NCBI GenBank assembly: GCA_017411235.1
Contig: JAFPMR010000205.1
Coordinates: forward strand, 1-19,032
Direction: 5' to 3'
Origin: Bacilli bacterium
Lineage (GTDB): Bacteria; Bacillota_I; Bacilli_A; RF39; UBA660
Length of the DNA: 19,032 nucleotides
The position numbers and the translations under genes are program-made. The notes below the pieces were generated by a model that saw only the letters and a list, made by a program, of their open reading frames with translations, did not search any database and was not told the DNA's origin. Below are positions 1-7,067 of the stretch, in pieces. Position 1 is the first letter of the stretch. Every line of letters begins with the position of its first letter.

Positions 1-540
1 GGTACTTTCATTGAAGAACCAATGGAATACGAAGAAAGCCAATATGGCAGATATGTAGTTAAACAAGGTGATAATGCTTCTAGAATCAGTGAAAAGATTT
101 GTAGACATTTCAATGTTGAAATAACTACTAAATACTGGCCAGTAATAGCATTCTTAAATGGTTTCCCAAGAGTTATCCAACCTGGTGACATCATGATCTT
201 CCCTAACTCAATCGAAGATATGGATAGTTTACTAAATAGCTTAAGAGAAACTGGCTGGTTAGCTAGATACATCCAAAAGAACGATGTATATGGTAAGAGA
301 AAAAAATCAAGAAGAACTACAGTTGGTGAGTTACTTACAGAAATCTATGGTAATAGCGTTTGCGTAGATCCAGATTTCGTACAACTATATCAAGAAACCA
401 TCGGAATGGGAAATATGTTAGCATATGATACTCCTATTGAATATAGTACTGATATGTTATTCTATTTAACTGAATGGATTCCAACACTTCAAGAAATAGA
501 TGAATTCCAACAAGAAAGAGAACAACAAAGATCAAGATAA
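1..540 (+). CDS. LysM-like domain protein, 5' partial
   Basis: The frame is open from the first base of the window, so the true start lies upstream. The ATG at 22 is only an internal methionine and has no obvious ribosome site. Near the visible N-terminus, YVVKQGDNASRISEKICRHF followed by a stretch ending QPGDIMIFP looks like a LysM-type fold: a YxVkxGDt-like opening, a helix, then a 'qpGdxixiP' strand. The spacing between the two halves is longer than in a standard LysM. The rest (about 110 residues) is charged and matches nothing I recognise, ending in a Glu/Gln/Arg-rich tail. No transmembrane segment is visible in this part. LysM domains usually bind peptidoglycan glycans or act as scaffold modules in larger proteins. 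Whether this one is secreted cannot be judged without the missing N-terminus. A hairpin terminator follows directly. Confidence 0.6.
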   Translation, partial: GTFIEEPMEYEESQYGRYVVKQGDNASRISEKICRHFNVEITTKYWPVIAFLNGFPRVIQPGDIMIFPNSIEDMDSLLNSLRETGWLARYIQKNDVYGKRKKSRRTTVGELLTEIYGNSVCVDPDFVQLYQETIGMGNMLAYDTPIEYSTDMLFYLTEWIPTLQEIDEFQQEREQQRSR

Positions 541-541
541 T

Positions 542-567
542 AAAACACACCTTTATGGTGTGTTTTT
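542..567 (+). terminator. Rho-independent terminator after the LysM-like gene
   Basis: Arms 542-551 (AAAACACACC, with C551 pairing at the loop edge) and 557-566 form a hairpin of about ten base pairs with the five-base loop 552-556. The 3' arm runs into a T tract (563-567). It begins two bases after the TAA stop at 538-540. Confidence 0.85.
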
Positions 568-575
568 AATATATG

Positions 576-604
576 TTGACTATCATAAAAATAACTACTA
601 TGAT
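576..604 (+). promoter_or_regulatory. Sigma-A-type promoter for the 628 gene, with -10 inside an inverted repeat
   Basis: TTGACT (576-581) and TATGAT (599-604) are separated by 17 bases, close to the housekeeping consensus. The -10 element overlaps a perfect 7-base inverted repeat, CTACTAT (595-601) and ATAGTAG (607-613), with a five-base spacer. This could be an operator or a 5' hairpin on the transcript. The expected transcription start is near 611, about 17 bases before the ATG at 628. Confidence 0.7.
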
Positions 605-627
605 TAATAGTAGAAAGAATTGATTGT

Positions 628-960
628 ATGGAAAAGAATAAAAAGATAGATAAATCTAAAGAATTAAAAAAAGGCAAAATAATGCTATTCTTTGGCTTAC
701 TGCCTTATATAGTATTAGTATTATTCTTCCTTAATGCTATATTTAATGGTTACGACATCTGTTTTATTCAATGTACTGAACTTAAATATGGACTTGAAGG
801 ACTATCAGATGCTTTTTATACCATTATATTCTTCTTTATTGCTGTACCATACATAATGATACCTATAACTATTATCTCTATAGTATTAATAGTGAAAGGT
901 ATTAAAAGAATTAAAAAATATTCAAAAGAAGAACTAAAGAAAAAGACTAGTAAAAACTAG
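628..960 (+). CDS. Small two-helix membrane protein of unknown function
   Basis: The product is 110 residues. A Lys-rich N-terminus (about 1-18) is followed by two hydrophobic segments, roughly 19-42 and 68-96, with a short loop carrying two Cys (CFIQC) between them. The C-terminus is strongly basic and Lys/Glu-rich, which suggests a cytoplasmic tail by the positive-inside rule. I recognise no family. It has its own promoter (576-604) and shares a bidirectional terminator with the convergent amidotransferase gene, so it is probably monocistronic. The ribosome site before 628 is weak (AGAAAG about 12 bases upstream), but no better start exists. Existence is fairly secure; function is unknown. 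Confidence 0.7.
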   Translation: MEKNKKIDKSKELKKGKIMLFFGLLPYIVLVLFFLNAIFNGYDICFIQCTELKYGLEGLSDAFYTIIFFFIAVPYIMIPITIISIVLIVKGIKRIKKYSKEELKKKTSKN

Positions 961-968
961 TCTTTTTT
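941..968. terminator. Bidirectional terminator between convergent genes
   Basis: AAAAGACTAGT (941-951) pairs with ACTAGTCTTTT (956-966), 11 base pairs with loop AAAA. T-rich sequence follows on the plus strand (963-968), and the A-rich sequence before 941 gives a T tract on the minus strand. It overlaps the last codons of the 628-960 gene and abuts the TAA (967-969) of the minus-strand gene, so it can serve both operons. Confidence 0.85.
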
Positions 969-1635
969 ATTTTAAAAAATTATCTAGTATCTTAAGACTA
1001 TTCTCATCTACAAGATACTCTGGATGCCATTGAATACCAATAATAAATTTCTTATTAGGATACTCTACTCCTTCTAAAATACCATCATCACTAATAGCGT
1101 TAACTACTAATGTATCAACATCAAAATTAACTATATCATGATGAACACTATTAACAGGCATTCTATCTACATTAAGTATTTCCTTTAATTTAGTATTATT
1201 CTTAATCAAAACATCATGACTATACTCTTCGCCTTTACCAGTATGTCTTTCTAAATCTAATCTTTCTGTCATATCAAATTTAGTTCTTTTTTTACTAAAC
1301 ATACTACATAATACTTGGAAACCTAAACAAATAGCTAATAAAGGTTTATCATTACGAATAGCATAATCAATAACATATTCATCAAAATGATATGCATATG
1401 TACCACCAGGTACTACAAAAGCATCACATTTATCTAGAATATAATCTAACTTTTTATCTACTTTATCTTCACCTTGTTCTAACTTTGTTAAACATTCTTT
1501 TTCAGGTGATAATAAAGTAATACAAACAACATCATCTCTTCTATTTAAATATCTTCTTAAAGCATCATGAGTTTGTACTATATCTTGATTATCTTTATTG
1601 TAATAACTTCTACCTACAATACCTACTAGATACAT
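967..1635 (-). CDS. Class I glutamine amidotransferase-like hydrolase (peptidase C26 / PuuD type)
   Basis: The 222-residue protein carries the class I amidotransferase triad: nucleophile Cys103 in AICLGFQVL, then His204 and Glu206 in IGIQWHPE. VVPGGTYAY (about 74-82) matches the substrate-side loop of gamma-glutamyl-gamma-aminobutyrate hydrolases (PuuD family), which cleave gamma-glutamyl amide bonds in the cytosol. Length fits a stand-alone C26 enzyme. No synthetase partner domain is fused or adjacent, so hydrolysis is likelier than ammonia transfer. It is the last gene of the lemA operon. Its Shine-Dalgarno AGGAGG (1641-1646) overlaps the TAG stop (1645-1647) of the radical SAM gene, so translation is probably coupled. 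The substrate is unknown. One possibility (inference) is a gamma-glutamyl or peptide product related to the upstream radical SAM enzyme. Confidence 0.8.
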   Translation of the reverse strand: MYLVGIVGRSYYNKDNQDIVQTHDALRRYLNRRDDVVCITLLSPEKECLTKLEQGEDKVDKKLDYILDKCDAFVVPGGTYAYHFDEYVIDYAIRNDKPLLAICLGFQVLCSMFSKKRTKFDMTERLDLERHTGKGEEYSHDVLIKNNTKLKEILNVDRMPVNSVHHDIVNFDVDTLVVNAISDDGILEGVEYPNKKFIIGIQWHPEYLVDENSLKILDNFLK

Positions 1636-1644
1636 AAATACCTC

Positions 1645-2637
1645 CTAATCGAGTTCACATCCGACATCTTTATGATTTAAATCATTAAACAAAGCATATG
1701 TTAAACATTTAAGTCCACCCTTACATGATTTAGTATATTCACATTTCTTACAATCATCAGGTGTTGTATCTTTTCTTAAATTCTTTAACACTTCATTATT
1801 CTTATATAAATCATACATATTATCTTTTAATAAATTACCTACTACAATAGGCATTCTTCTACATGGAACCAAATCCCCATTTTCCATAACTGTTAATAAA
1901 GTATCTCCAGCAGTACAAGAATATGCAAAATTATTAGTTTTTTGAAATTGTAATGCACGATACATTGCTATTTCAGTTTTACTCTTCTTCATACGAAGTT
2001 TATATCTTTCATCAGCCATTATATCTAAATACTCATTAGTTTCTTCTTTATTCATTTGGAAATCTCTATCATAAGCAGATCCCAAAGGAATAAATCTATC
2101 TGACCAAACAGTATCTACACCACATTTCTCTGCATACTTAACTACTTTAGGAAACTCTTTATAATTTAATTTAGTTGCCGTAAAAGATAAAGATACATAA
2201 ATATTATATTTCTTAAGTAGTTTAATAGCTTCCCCTACTTGTTTAAATACACCTTTTCCTCTTACATAGTCATTGACTCTCTTGCCACCTTCTAAACTAA
2301 CTTGAATATACTCTGGATTATAACTAGCTAACTTCTTAGCTATTTCATCAGTAATCAAAGTACCATTTGTTAGAATAGAAAAACTATATAAATCTTTATC
2401 TTTTTTAAACTCATCTAAAATCTTATAAAAGTGTGGAGAACACAATGGTTCTCCACCTGTTAAATTAATATGTCCTTTAACTTTTAACTTTTTAAGTAAT
2501 TCTCTATATTGATCTAATATAGAAATTAACTTTTCATATGGTAATTGTACAGGAACATGGTTTTCTTGGTAACAATGCTTACACTTTAAATTACAAGCTT
2601 CACTTAGATGCCATTGTAAGACAAATTCTCTTACCAT
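1645..2637 (-). CDS. Radical SAM/SPASM enzyme, coupled to the DUF2207 gene
   Basis: With the start at 2637 the product is 330 residues. CNLKCKHC (Cys15, 19, 22) is the 4Fe-4S/SAM cluster motif and LTGGEP (about 55-60) is the SAM-binding GGE motif. The C-terminal quarter has a spaced Cys set (SCTAGD, VPCRR, DCKKC, SCKGGLKC, VGCELD) typical of a SPASM/twitch domain binding auxiliary iron-sulfur clusters. SPASM enzymes commonly modify peptides or proteins, such as sactipeptide and quinone-cofactor maturases and anSMEs. A longer frame back to 2697 exists but would give an implausible Arg/Trp/Leu leader antisense in character to the Gly codons. The ATG at 2637 lies right after GGAGG and overlaps the DUF2207 stop by 7 bases. 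The substrate is not known; the Cys-rich tail encoded just upstream is a candidate. Confidence 0.88.
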   Translation of the reverse strand: MVREFVLQWHLSEACNLKCKHCYQENHVPVQLPYEKLISILDQYRELLKKLKVKGHINLTGGEPLCSPHFYKILDEFKKDKDLYSFSILTNGTLITDEIAKKLASYNPEYIQVSLEGGKRVNDYVRGKGVFKQVGEAIKLLKKYNIYVSLSFTATKLNYKEFPKVVKYAEKCGVDTVWSDRFIPLGSAYDRDFQMNKEETNEYLDIMADERYKLRMKKSKTEIAMYRALQFQKTNNFAYSCTAGDTLLTVMENGDLVPCRRMPIVVGNLLKDNMYDLYKNNEVLKNLRKDTTPDDCKKCEYTKSCKGGLKCLTYALFNDLNHKDVGCELD

Positions 2638-4745
2638 GATCCTCCACCACCACAGGAAGAACATCCTCCTCCACAAGAAGAGCATCCTCCTCCGCATCCG
2701 CCACCTGAAGATCCTCCAGATGAAGATGGATAATAAACATGTGATCCAATACTATCAAATGTAGAAGTATCTAAGTAGTTAATTCCGCCCCAATCTGCTT
2801 CAGGGATAGGAATATTTTCAAATTTCTCTATCCACTTAGATGATATACCCAATACATAAGCATAAGGTAATATATCAAAGAAGTAATTAGGATTTTCCTC
2901 AACTAACATCTCTAATTGTTCTTTTCTAGCTACTTCAATATAGTTTTTAAATCCTGATATCTTAGCATATAGTTCTTCACCATATTGTGTTCTTCTCTTC
3001 ATTAATATTGTAAATATTAAAGTAACAATATTAGCTATATATGCTACTAAATATAGAATATTAAACTTAGGATTCATATCTTTAATTACACAATAAGCAA
3101 TACCCCATAAGATAATAGTTACAAATAACCATATAGCACAAATAATAGTAACTTTATGTGCTTTTAAATCATTAATCTTATCATCATATTTATTTCTTAC
3201 AGTATTAGCAACATCTTGGAATACTTTATAGAAATTCTTATTTTCAGATAATTCAATATTATTACCATCTTCAAATAAAGCATTAAATACTAACTTCTCA
3301 GTAGTAGTTAATTCTAATGTATTCTTATTCTTTTCTTCAATATCCTTCTTAATATTCTTAATAGCTTCAGAAGTATAATCATCTAAAGAATCATGTTTAA
3401 TTTCAATAAATCCATTATCAATTAAACATTGTATCTCCGGTAGTGTTGTATCAATATCTTTTGTAATATCATATTCACTACCTACTTTACCTAGTTTACT
3501 CATTATCTTATCAGCAGTAACAGTAATACCAGGAGTTTTCTTATCATATTTCTTTAATTTAGCTATAGTAACTTTTCTTTCAATAGCATCATTAAATTCA
3601 ATATCAACATTCTTATGAATATATAGTTTATTCTCGTCTTTATCTTCATTAATCTTAATATATCCTTTTGAAGCTAGATTAATAATAGTTGCTATCGTAA
3701 TCTTCTTACCAGTATCTCTCTTATATAAATATCCGATTTCTGCAGCATCTAAATTAGATGGAGGATAGAATTCAACAGTTTCTACTTCAGGATCTAAATC
3801 CTTACCATAAACAAACCATAAAACACCACCTGCTAAAGCTACAGCAATACATATAATACATATAGACATAGAGAAATATCCATAGATTTCACTATCATCT
3901 TCCATATCAGTAAAGTAACCGTCTGGTAATAAAACATCAACAGTTAATGATCTATATAACTCATAATCGCCTTTAACTTTAGCTTCTATTGTATTACCAT
4001 AAACCATATAATCTACATTTTCAGTAATATCTTCCTTACGTTTTTTATCTGCAAAGAAATGAATATCTTCTTCTTTAAGATCTACATTCTTAGGTAGATT
4101 AATGACTACTTCAGCATTCTCTATTCTAGTGCCCCAATAATCACCAAACGCATGGAATATAAATTCATCAAAGTCTTCATAAATATCTCCACCAAAATCA
4201 TAATCATAATGAATTACATATTGATGAGGACCTCTAGGTAATGTAACATTTGCAGAACCTATTTTAATTCTTTTTTTCTTTTTAACTGTATCTAAGCTAA
4301 ACTCTTCACCATCAGCTCTTAAATCAGTTAATTCAGCTTTTCTTGATTTAGTATTTCCATCTTTATCAGTATATTGTAACCAATAAGGAACAAACTTATA
4401 AATACCATGGTGACCAGATTCATAGAAATCAATCATAATATCTTCAGTTACATGTACCAAATAATCTTCAGTAACATCTAAAGTAACTTTATATGAAGAA
4501 ATTGTAAATCCGTCAGCAACAGTTCCTCCTCCATCATCTATTACACCACCTCTAGTAGTAGCAGTATAAAGACCAAACATTGAAAAAACAAAAATGGCAA
4601 TAATAGAAACTGCAATTAAAAATCCAGCTCTATTTGATAAAGAAGAATACTTAGATTTTAATTTTACTTTTTCTCCAGATTGTGTTGCACCAATAAGAAC
4701 AACAATTAATACAATCCAGACAATAACAGGGATTAACGCAAGCAT
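2631..4745 (-). CDS. DUF2207 membrane protein with Gly/Cys/Ser tail
   Basis: The 704-residue protein begins with two hydrophobic segments (about 3-20 and 42-62). An extracytoplasmic beta-rich region follows (SSYKVTLDVTEDYLVHVTED onward, about 83-275), which is the DUF2207 hallmark. Further membrane segments lie near 291-312, 533-555 and 562-583, separated by a Lys-rich cytoplasmic-type region (about 320-525). DUF2207 proteins of unknown function often sit next to lemA, as here (8-base gap, SD AGGTGAG). The last 30 or so residues are low-complexity and include GGGCGGGCSSCGGGCSSC, ending GGGGSW: five Cys in a Gly/Ser matrix with a duplicated GGGCSSC unit. Gly-rich tails ending in SW are common in this family as far as I recall; the regular Cys are more striking. 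The extra N-terminal helix before the usual signal/anchor segment is also unusual. Confidence 0.88.
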   Translation of the reverse strand: MLALIPVIVWIVLIVVLIGATQSGEKVKLKSKYSSLSNRAGFLIAVSIIAIFVFSMFGLYTATTRGGVIDDGGGTVADGFTISSYKVTLDVTEDYLVHVTEDIMIDFYESGHHGIYKFVPYWLQYTDKDGNTKSRKAELTDLRADGEEFSLDTVKKKKRIKIGSANVTLPRGPHQYVIHYDYDFGGDIYEDFDEFIFHAFGDYWGTRIENAEVVINLPKNVDLKEEDIHFFADKKRKEDITENVDYMVYGNTIEAKVKGDYELYRSLTVDVLLPDGYFTDMEDDSEIYGYFSMSICIICIAVALAGGVLWFVYGKDLDPEVETVEFYPPSNLDAAEIGYLYKRDTGKKITIATIINLASKGYIKINEDKDENKLYIHKNVDIEFNDAIERKVTIAKLKKYDKKTPGITVTADKIMSKLGKVGSEYDITKDIDTTLPEIQCLIDNGFIEIKHDSLDDYTSEAIKNIKKDIEEKNKNTLELTTTEKLVFNALFEDGNNIELSENKNFYKVFQDVANTVRNKYDDKINDLKAHKVTIICAIWLFVTIILWGIAYCVIKDMNPKFNILYLVAYIANIVTLIFTILMKRRTQYGEELYAKISGFKNYIEVARKEQLEMLVEENPNYFFDILPYAYVLGISSKWIEKFENIPIPEADWGGINYLDTSTFDSIGSHVYYPSSSGGSSGGGCGGGCSSCGGGCSSCGGGGSW

Positions 4746-4753
4746 CTTCTCAC

Positions 4754-5308
4754 CTACAATTCAACTTTAACGTTTTCTTTTTCTAAAGAATCAATTTCAA
4801 ACATTTTTTCTTCTTTATAACCGAATAATTTAGCAACAATATTACTTGGTATCATTTGTACTTTATTATTATAAAGTCTAATAGAACCATTGTAATACTT
4901 TCTAGCATTAGCAATATCTTCTTCTACTTTAGATAATTCAGTTTGTAATTCTCTAAAGTTCTTATCTGCTTTTAAATCAGGATAAGCTTCAGCTAAAGCC
5001 ATAATCTTTGTTAAACCTTGAGTAATCTTATTATTAGTATCAACCTTAGTTTCATCGTCCATTTTGTCATAAACACTATTTCTAAGTTCAACTACTTCTT
5101 TTAAAGTATCTTTCTCATGTTTAGCATAACCTTTAACAACTTCAACAATATTAGGAATTAAATCCCATCTTTTCTTTAAATATACATCCATTGTTGAGAA
5201 AGCTTCCTTTACTCTATTTTTTAGTTTAACAAAACTATTATATGTAACAAATACATATAAAATTATTAAAACTAATACAATTATTCCAATTATTAATGGC
5301 ATATTCAT
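4754..5308 (-). CDS. lemA: LemA family protein
   Basis: The product has 184 residues, the usual LemA size. One N-terminal transmembrane helix (about 3-24) is followed by the family signature: YNSFVKLKNRVKEAFSTMDV, then the KKRWDLIPNIVEVVKGYAKHE segment (quoted here only in outline), and a long helical bundle with LAEAYPDLKADKNFRELQTE. LemA proteins are membrane-tethered four-helix proteins of unknown biochemical role, often encoded with DUF2207 or TPM-domain proteins, as here. Two in-frame starts compete. ATG 5308 is only 3 bases from AGGAG, whereas ATG 5302 is 9 bases away and may be the main start, giving 182 residues. An extended -10 promoter lies just upstream (5328-5336), making lemA the first gene of the operon. 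Confidence 0.93.
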   Translation of the reverse strand: MNMPLIIGIIVLVLIILYVFVTYNSFVKLKNRVKEAFSTMDVYLKKRWDLIPNIVEVVKGYAKHEKDTLKEVVELRNSVYDKMDDETKVDTNNKITQGLTKIMALAEAYPDLKADKNFRELQTELSKVEEDIANARKYYNGSIRLYNNKVQMIPSNIVAKLFGYKEEKMFEIDSLEKENVKVEL

Positions 5309-5327
5309 TCACTCCTATTCTAAAAAA

Positions 5328-5336
5328 ATTATATCA
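5328..5336 (-). promoter_or_regulatory. Extended -10 promoter for the lemA operon
   Basis: On the minus strand the sequence reads TGATATAAT, a perfect TGnTATAAT extended -10, ending about 20 bases before the lemA start. No good -35 box is present; the matching position falls in the upstream gene's terminator. The extended -10 probably compensates. Confidence 0.65.
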
Positions 5337-5337
5337 C

Positions 5338-5367
5338 AAAAAAGAGTAACATAATAGTTACTCTTTT
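5338..5367 (-). terminator. Terminator of the hydrolase operon
   Basis: AAAGAGTAAC (5341-5350) pairs with GTTACTCTTT (5357-5366), extended by A/T pairs, with a six-base loop (5351-5356). The A run 5338-5343 gives a U tract on the minus-strand transcript. It separates the hydrolase gene (stop 5371-5373) from lemA. Confidence 0.85.
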
Positions 5368-5370
5368 ATA

Positions 5371-6564
5371 CTATTGGCTTAATAACCAATCATATAATTT
5401 TTCATTTTTATAATATCTTTGAATAGTACCATGAGAAGCACCTTGAACAACATCTAAAGATGCTCTACCACCACTACTATTAATATTATTAACTATATTA
5501 TTCATACAACTCTTAGTATCAGATTCAGCTCCACCAACAATAGCATATACCGGTACATTAGCAAAATTAGAAATATTGTGACTAGAACCACATCCACTCA
5601 TTGGCATAGCTGCTGCAAAATAAGAACCATAAGTAGAAACCATGTTCCATGTTCCTGCTCCACCCATAGACATACCAGTAATATAAATACGACTTGGATC
5701 AGCATTATATTCTCTAATGGTTTGATCTATAATTGCTTTTGCTGCAGCATTATTATTTCCACTCCAACCACGATTTGGTGCTACTGGTGCTAAGAAAATA
5801 AATGGTTTACTATTACGATCCCAGTTATTAGCAACATAAGATACAATTGGTAAATTACCAACTCCACTAACACTACCAATCTCTCCAGAACCATGTAAGA
5901 AAATAATTATAGGAAGATTACTCTTCATATTAGTTGGTACAATTTCATAGTACTTCATAGTAACACCATTACCACTATATTGTTTAACATTAACTCCATT
6001 AGCACCAATAGTAACAGGTGTAACAGTACCATCTGGTAAAGTACTACCAGCTTGTTGAGTTTGTTGCTCTTGTTCTCTTTTTTTTCTTTCCTCTTCTTCT
6101 TTCTTTTTCTTCCATTCTTCAAAAGATTGTTTATTACCTTGTTTTGTTTTTTGTTCTTCTTCCCATGCTTTTCTAAGTTGAGCTTCATCTTGTTTTTCTT
6201 GAGCTTTTCTTTCTGCTTCAGCTTCCGCTTCTTCTTTAGCTTTTAAACTTGCTACCTTCTCTTTAGAAGCACTTTCAAAACAAGCTAAGAATTCAACTTC
6301 TGAAACATCTAAGATACCCGTAAATACATAATTAATTATGGCAGGTAAAAAAGCAATTATTAAACCTGCTATTATTCTTTTAACTGTAACTTTAAAAGCT
6401 TCTTTTAAGTCATCTTCTTTACCATTTATTACTATCTTAAAAATATGAGCTATGGAAACAATAATGACTATTAGTGGTGCTAAATAACAAGCCATTTTAA
6501 AGAAAGTTTTAATAATCAATAATATCTCTACAATATAAGATCTATCACAAAAAGCAAGTATCAT
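5371..6564 (-). CDS. Membrane-anchored alpha/beta hydrolase (PHB depolymerase/feruloyl esterase-like)
   Basis: The protein is 397 residues with three parts. Residues 1-86 hold two long hydrophobic segments (about 24-46 and 64-85) resembling the helical hairpin of TrbC/VirB2-type proteins. Residues about 100-170 are a highly charged Lys/Glu/Gln stretch likely to form a coiled coil or extended linker. Residues about 200-397 form an alpha/beta hydrolase related to the esterase/PHB-depolymerase (LpqC-like) group: oxyanion motif HGSGE (224-228), nucleophile elbow GMSMGG with Ser299, probable acid Asp349 (GGAESDTK), and His378 (GASHGT). The layout suggests an esterase held at the cell surface, probably acting on a polysaccharide ester or similar; the substrate is unknown. 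Start ATG 6564 has SD AGAGGTGG. It lies 32 bases downstream of the Gln/Asn-rich membrane protein gene, probably in one operon. Confidence 0.82.
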   Translation of the reverse strand: MILAFCDRSYIVEILLIIKTFFKMACYLAPLIVIIVSIAHIFKIVINGKEDDLKEAFKVTVKRIIAGLIIAFLPAIINYVFTGILDVSEVEFLACFESASKEKVASLKAKEEAEAEAERKAQEKQDEAQLRKAWEEEQKTKQGNKQSFEEWKKKKEEEERKKREQEQQTQQAGSTLPDGTVTPVTIGANGVNVKQYSGNGVTMKYYEIVPTNMKSNLPIIIFLHGSGEIGSVSGVGNLPIVSYVANNWDRNSKPFIFLAPVAPNRGWSGNNNAAAKAIIDQTIREYNADPSRIYITGMSMGGAGTWNMVSTYGSYFAAAMPMSGCGSSHNISNFANVPVYAIVGGAESDTKSCMNNIVNNINSSGGRASLDVVQGASHGTIQRYYKNEKLYDWLLSQ

Positions 6565-6596
6565 AACACCACCTCTTTTCTAAAAAACTAAAAATA

Positions 6597-7004
6597 TTAA
6601 TTAATAAAACCAATAACAATAAATACTGCAGTCAATAATTCAACTAATAAGCATACAATACTTGAACCCTTTTTTTGACTATTCTTAAGAGATATTACAG
6701 TCATTAAAAGATTACAACAAAGTACAACAATACTTATAAGAGAAGCTTTACCATTTAGAGCTCCTACTAAAGAATATAAAAGGTTTGCAAAGACAATTAA
6801 TAAATTAGCAATTGCATTCTTCTTTGCTTGTGCAGGTACTTGTTGATATTGCATAGGTTGTTGCATCATTGGTTGTTGATATTGTTGTGGCATACCTTGG
6901 TTCATCATTGGCTGTTGATATTGTTGTGGCATACCTTGATTCATCATTGGCTGTTGATTGTTATTATACTGATTATTTCCATTTTGATTATAATTTGGAT
7001 TCAC
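6597..7004 (-). CDS. Gln/Asn/Met-rich repeat membrane protein, GTG start
   Basis: The product is 135 residues. The first 60 or so are low-complexity and rich in Gln, Asn, Met, Pro and Tyr, with a 13-residue unit of the type QPMMNQGMPQQYQ repeated in tandem. They are followed by two or three hydrophobic segments (about 64-83, 89-105 and 116-134). The layout resembles small DUF4190/TM2-like proteins with a disordered Gln/Pro-rich cytoplasmic tail, but I cannot assign it to a family. The start codon is GTG (7004-7002) with SD AGGGTGA four bases upstream; the next in-frame ATG would remove part of the repeats. It precedes the surface hydrolase gene by 32 bases and has its own -10 box at 7029-7034. 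Confidence 0.75.
   Translation of the reverse strand: MNPNYNQNGNNQYNNNQQPMMNQGMPQQYQQPMMNQGMPQQYQQPMMQQPMQYQQVPAQAKKNAIANLLIVFANLLYSLVGALNGKASLISIVVLCCNLLMTVISLKNSQKKGSSIVCLLVELLTAVFIVIGFIN
6864..6957 (-). repeat. 39-bp in-frame tandem repeat, 2.4 copies
   Basis: Units begin at 6864, 6903 and 6942, giving a period of 39 bases (13 codons), with only a few differences between copies. It encodes the Met/Gln-rich repeats of the small membrane protein and so could vary in copy number by slippage. Confidence 0.85.
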
Positions 7005-7028
7005 AAAATCACCCTATTCTATAACAAA

Positions 7029-7034
7029 ATTATA
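7029..7034 (-). promoter_or_regulatory. Candidate -10 box for the repeat-protein/hydrolase operon
   Basis: The minus strand reads TATAAT here, about 24 bases before the GTG start, and is preceded by TTG. No convincing -35 is seen; that position is occupied by the upstream terminator. Confidence 0.45.
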
Positions 7035-7041
7035 CAATAAA

Positions 7042-7066
7042 AAAAAGAACTAATTAAGTTCTTTTT
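7042..7066 (-). terminator. Terminator of the CofE-like gene
   Basis: AAAAAGAACT (7042-7051) pairs with AGTTCTTTTT (7057-7066) around a five-base loop. The A run at 7038-7046 gives the U tract on the minus strand. It starts two bases after the TAA stop. Confidence 0.85.
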
Positions 7067-7067
7067 A

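Noticed and set aside
2638..2697. N-terminal extension of the radical SAM gene back to 2697.
   Set aside because: It would encode an Arg/Trp/Leu-rich leader read from the Gly codons of the other frame; ATG 2637 has a matching GGAGG and fits the family start.
5955..6246. Long open frames on both strands across the Lys/Glu-rich region.
   Set aside because: They are shadows of the hydrolase gene's coiled-coil codons, with poly-Lys or poly-Phe/Leu products and no ribosome sites.
6864..6957. Regular short tandem repeats that could suggest a CRISPR array.
   Set aside because: The units are contiguous with no spacers, in frame, and encode a protein repeat.
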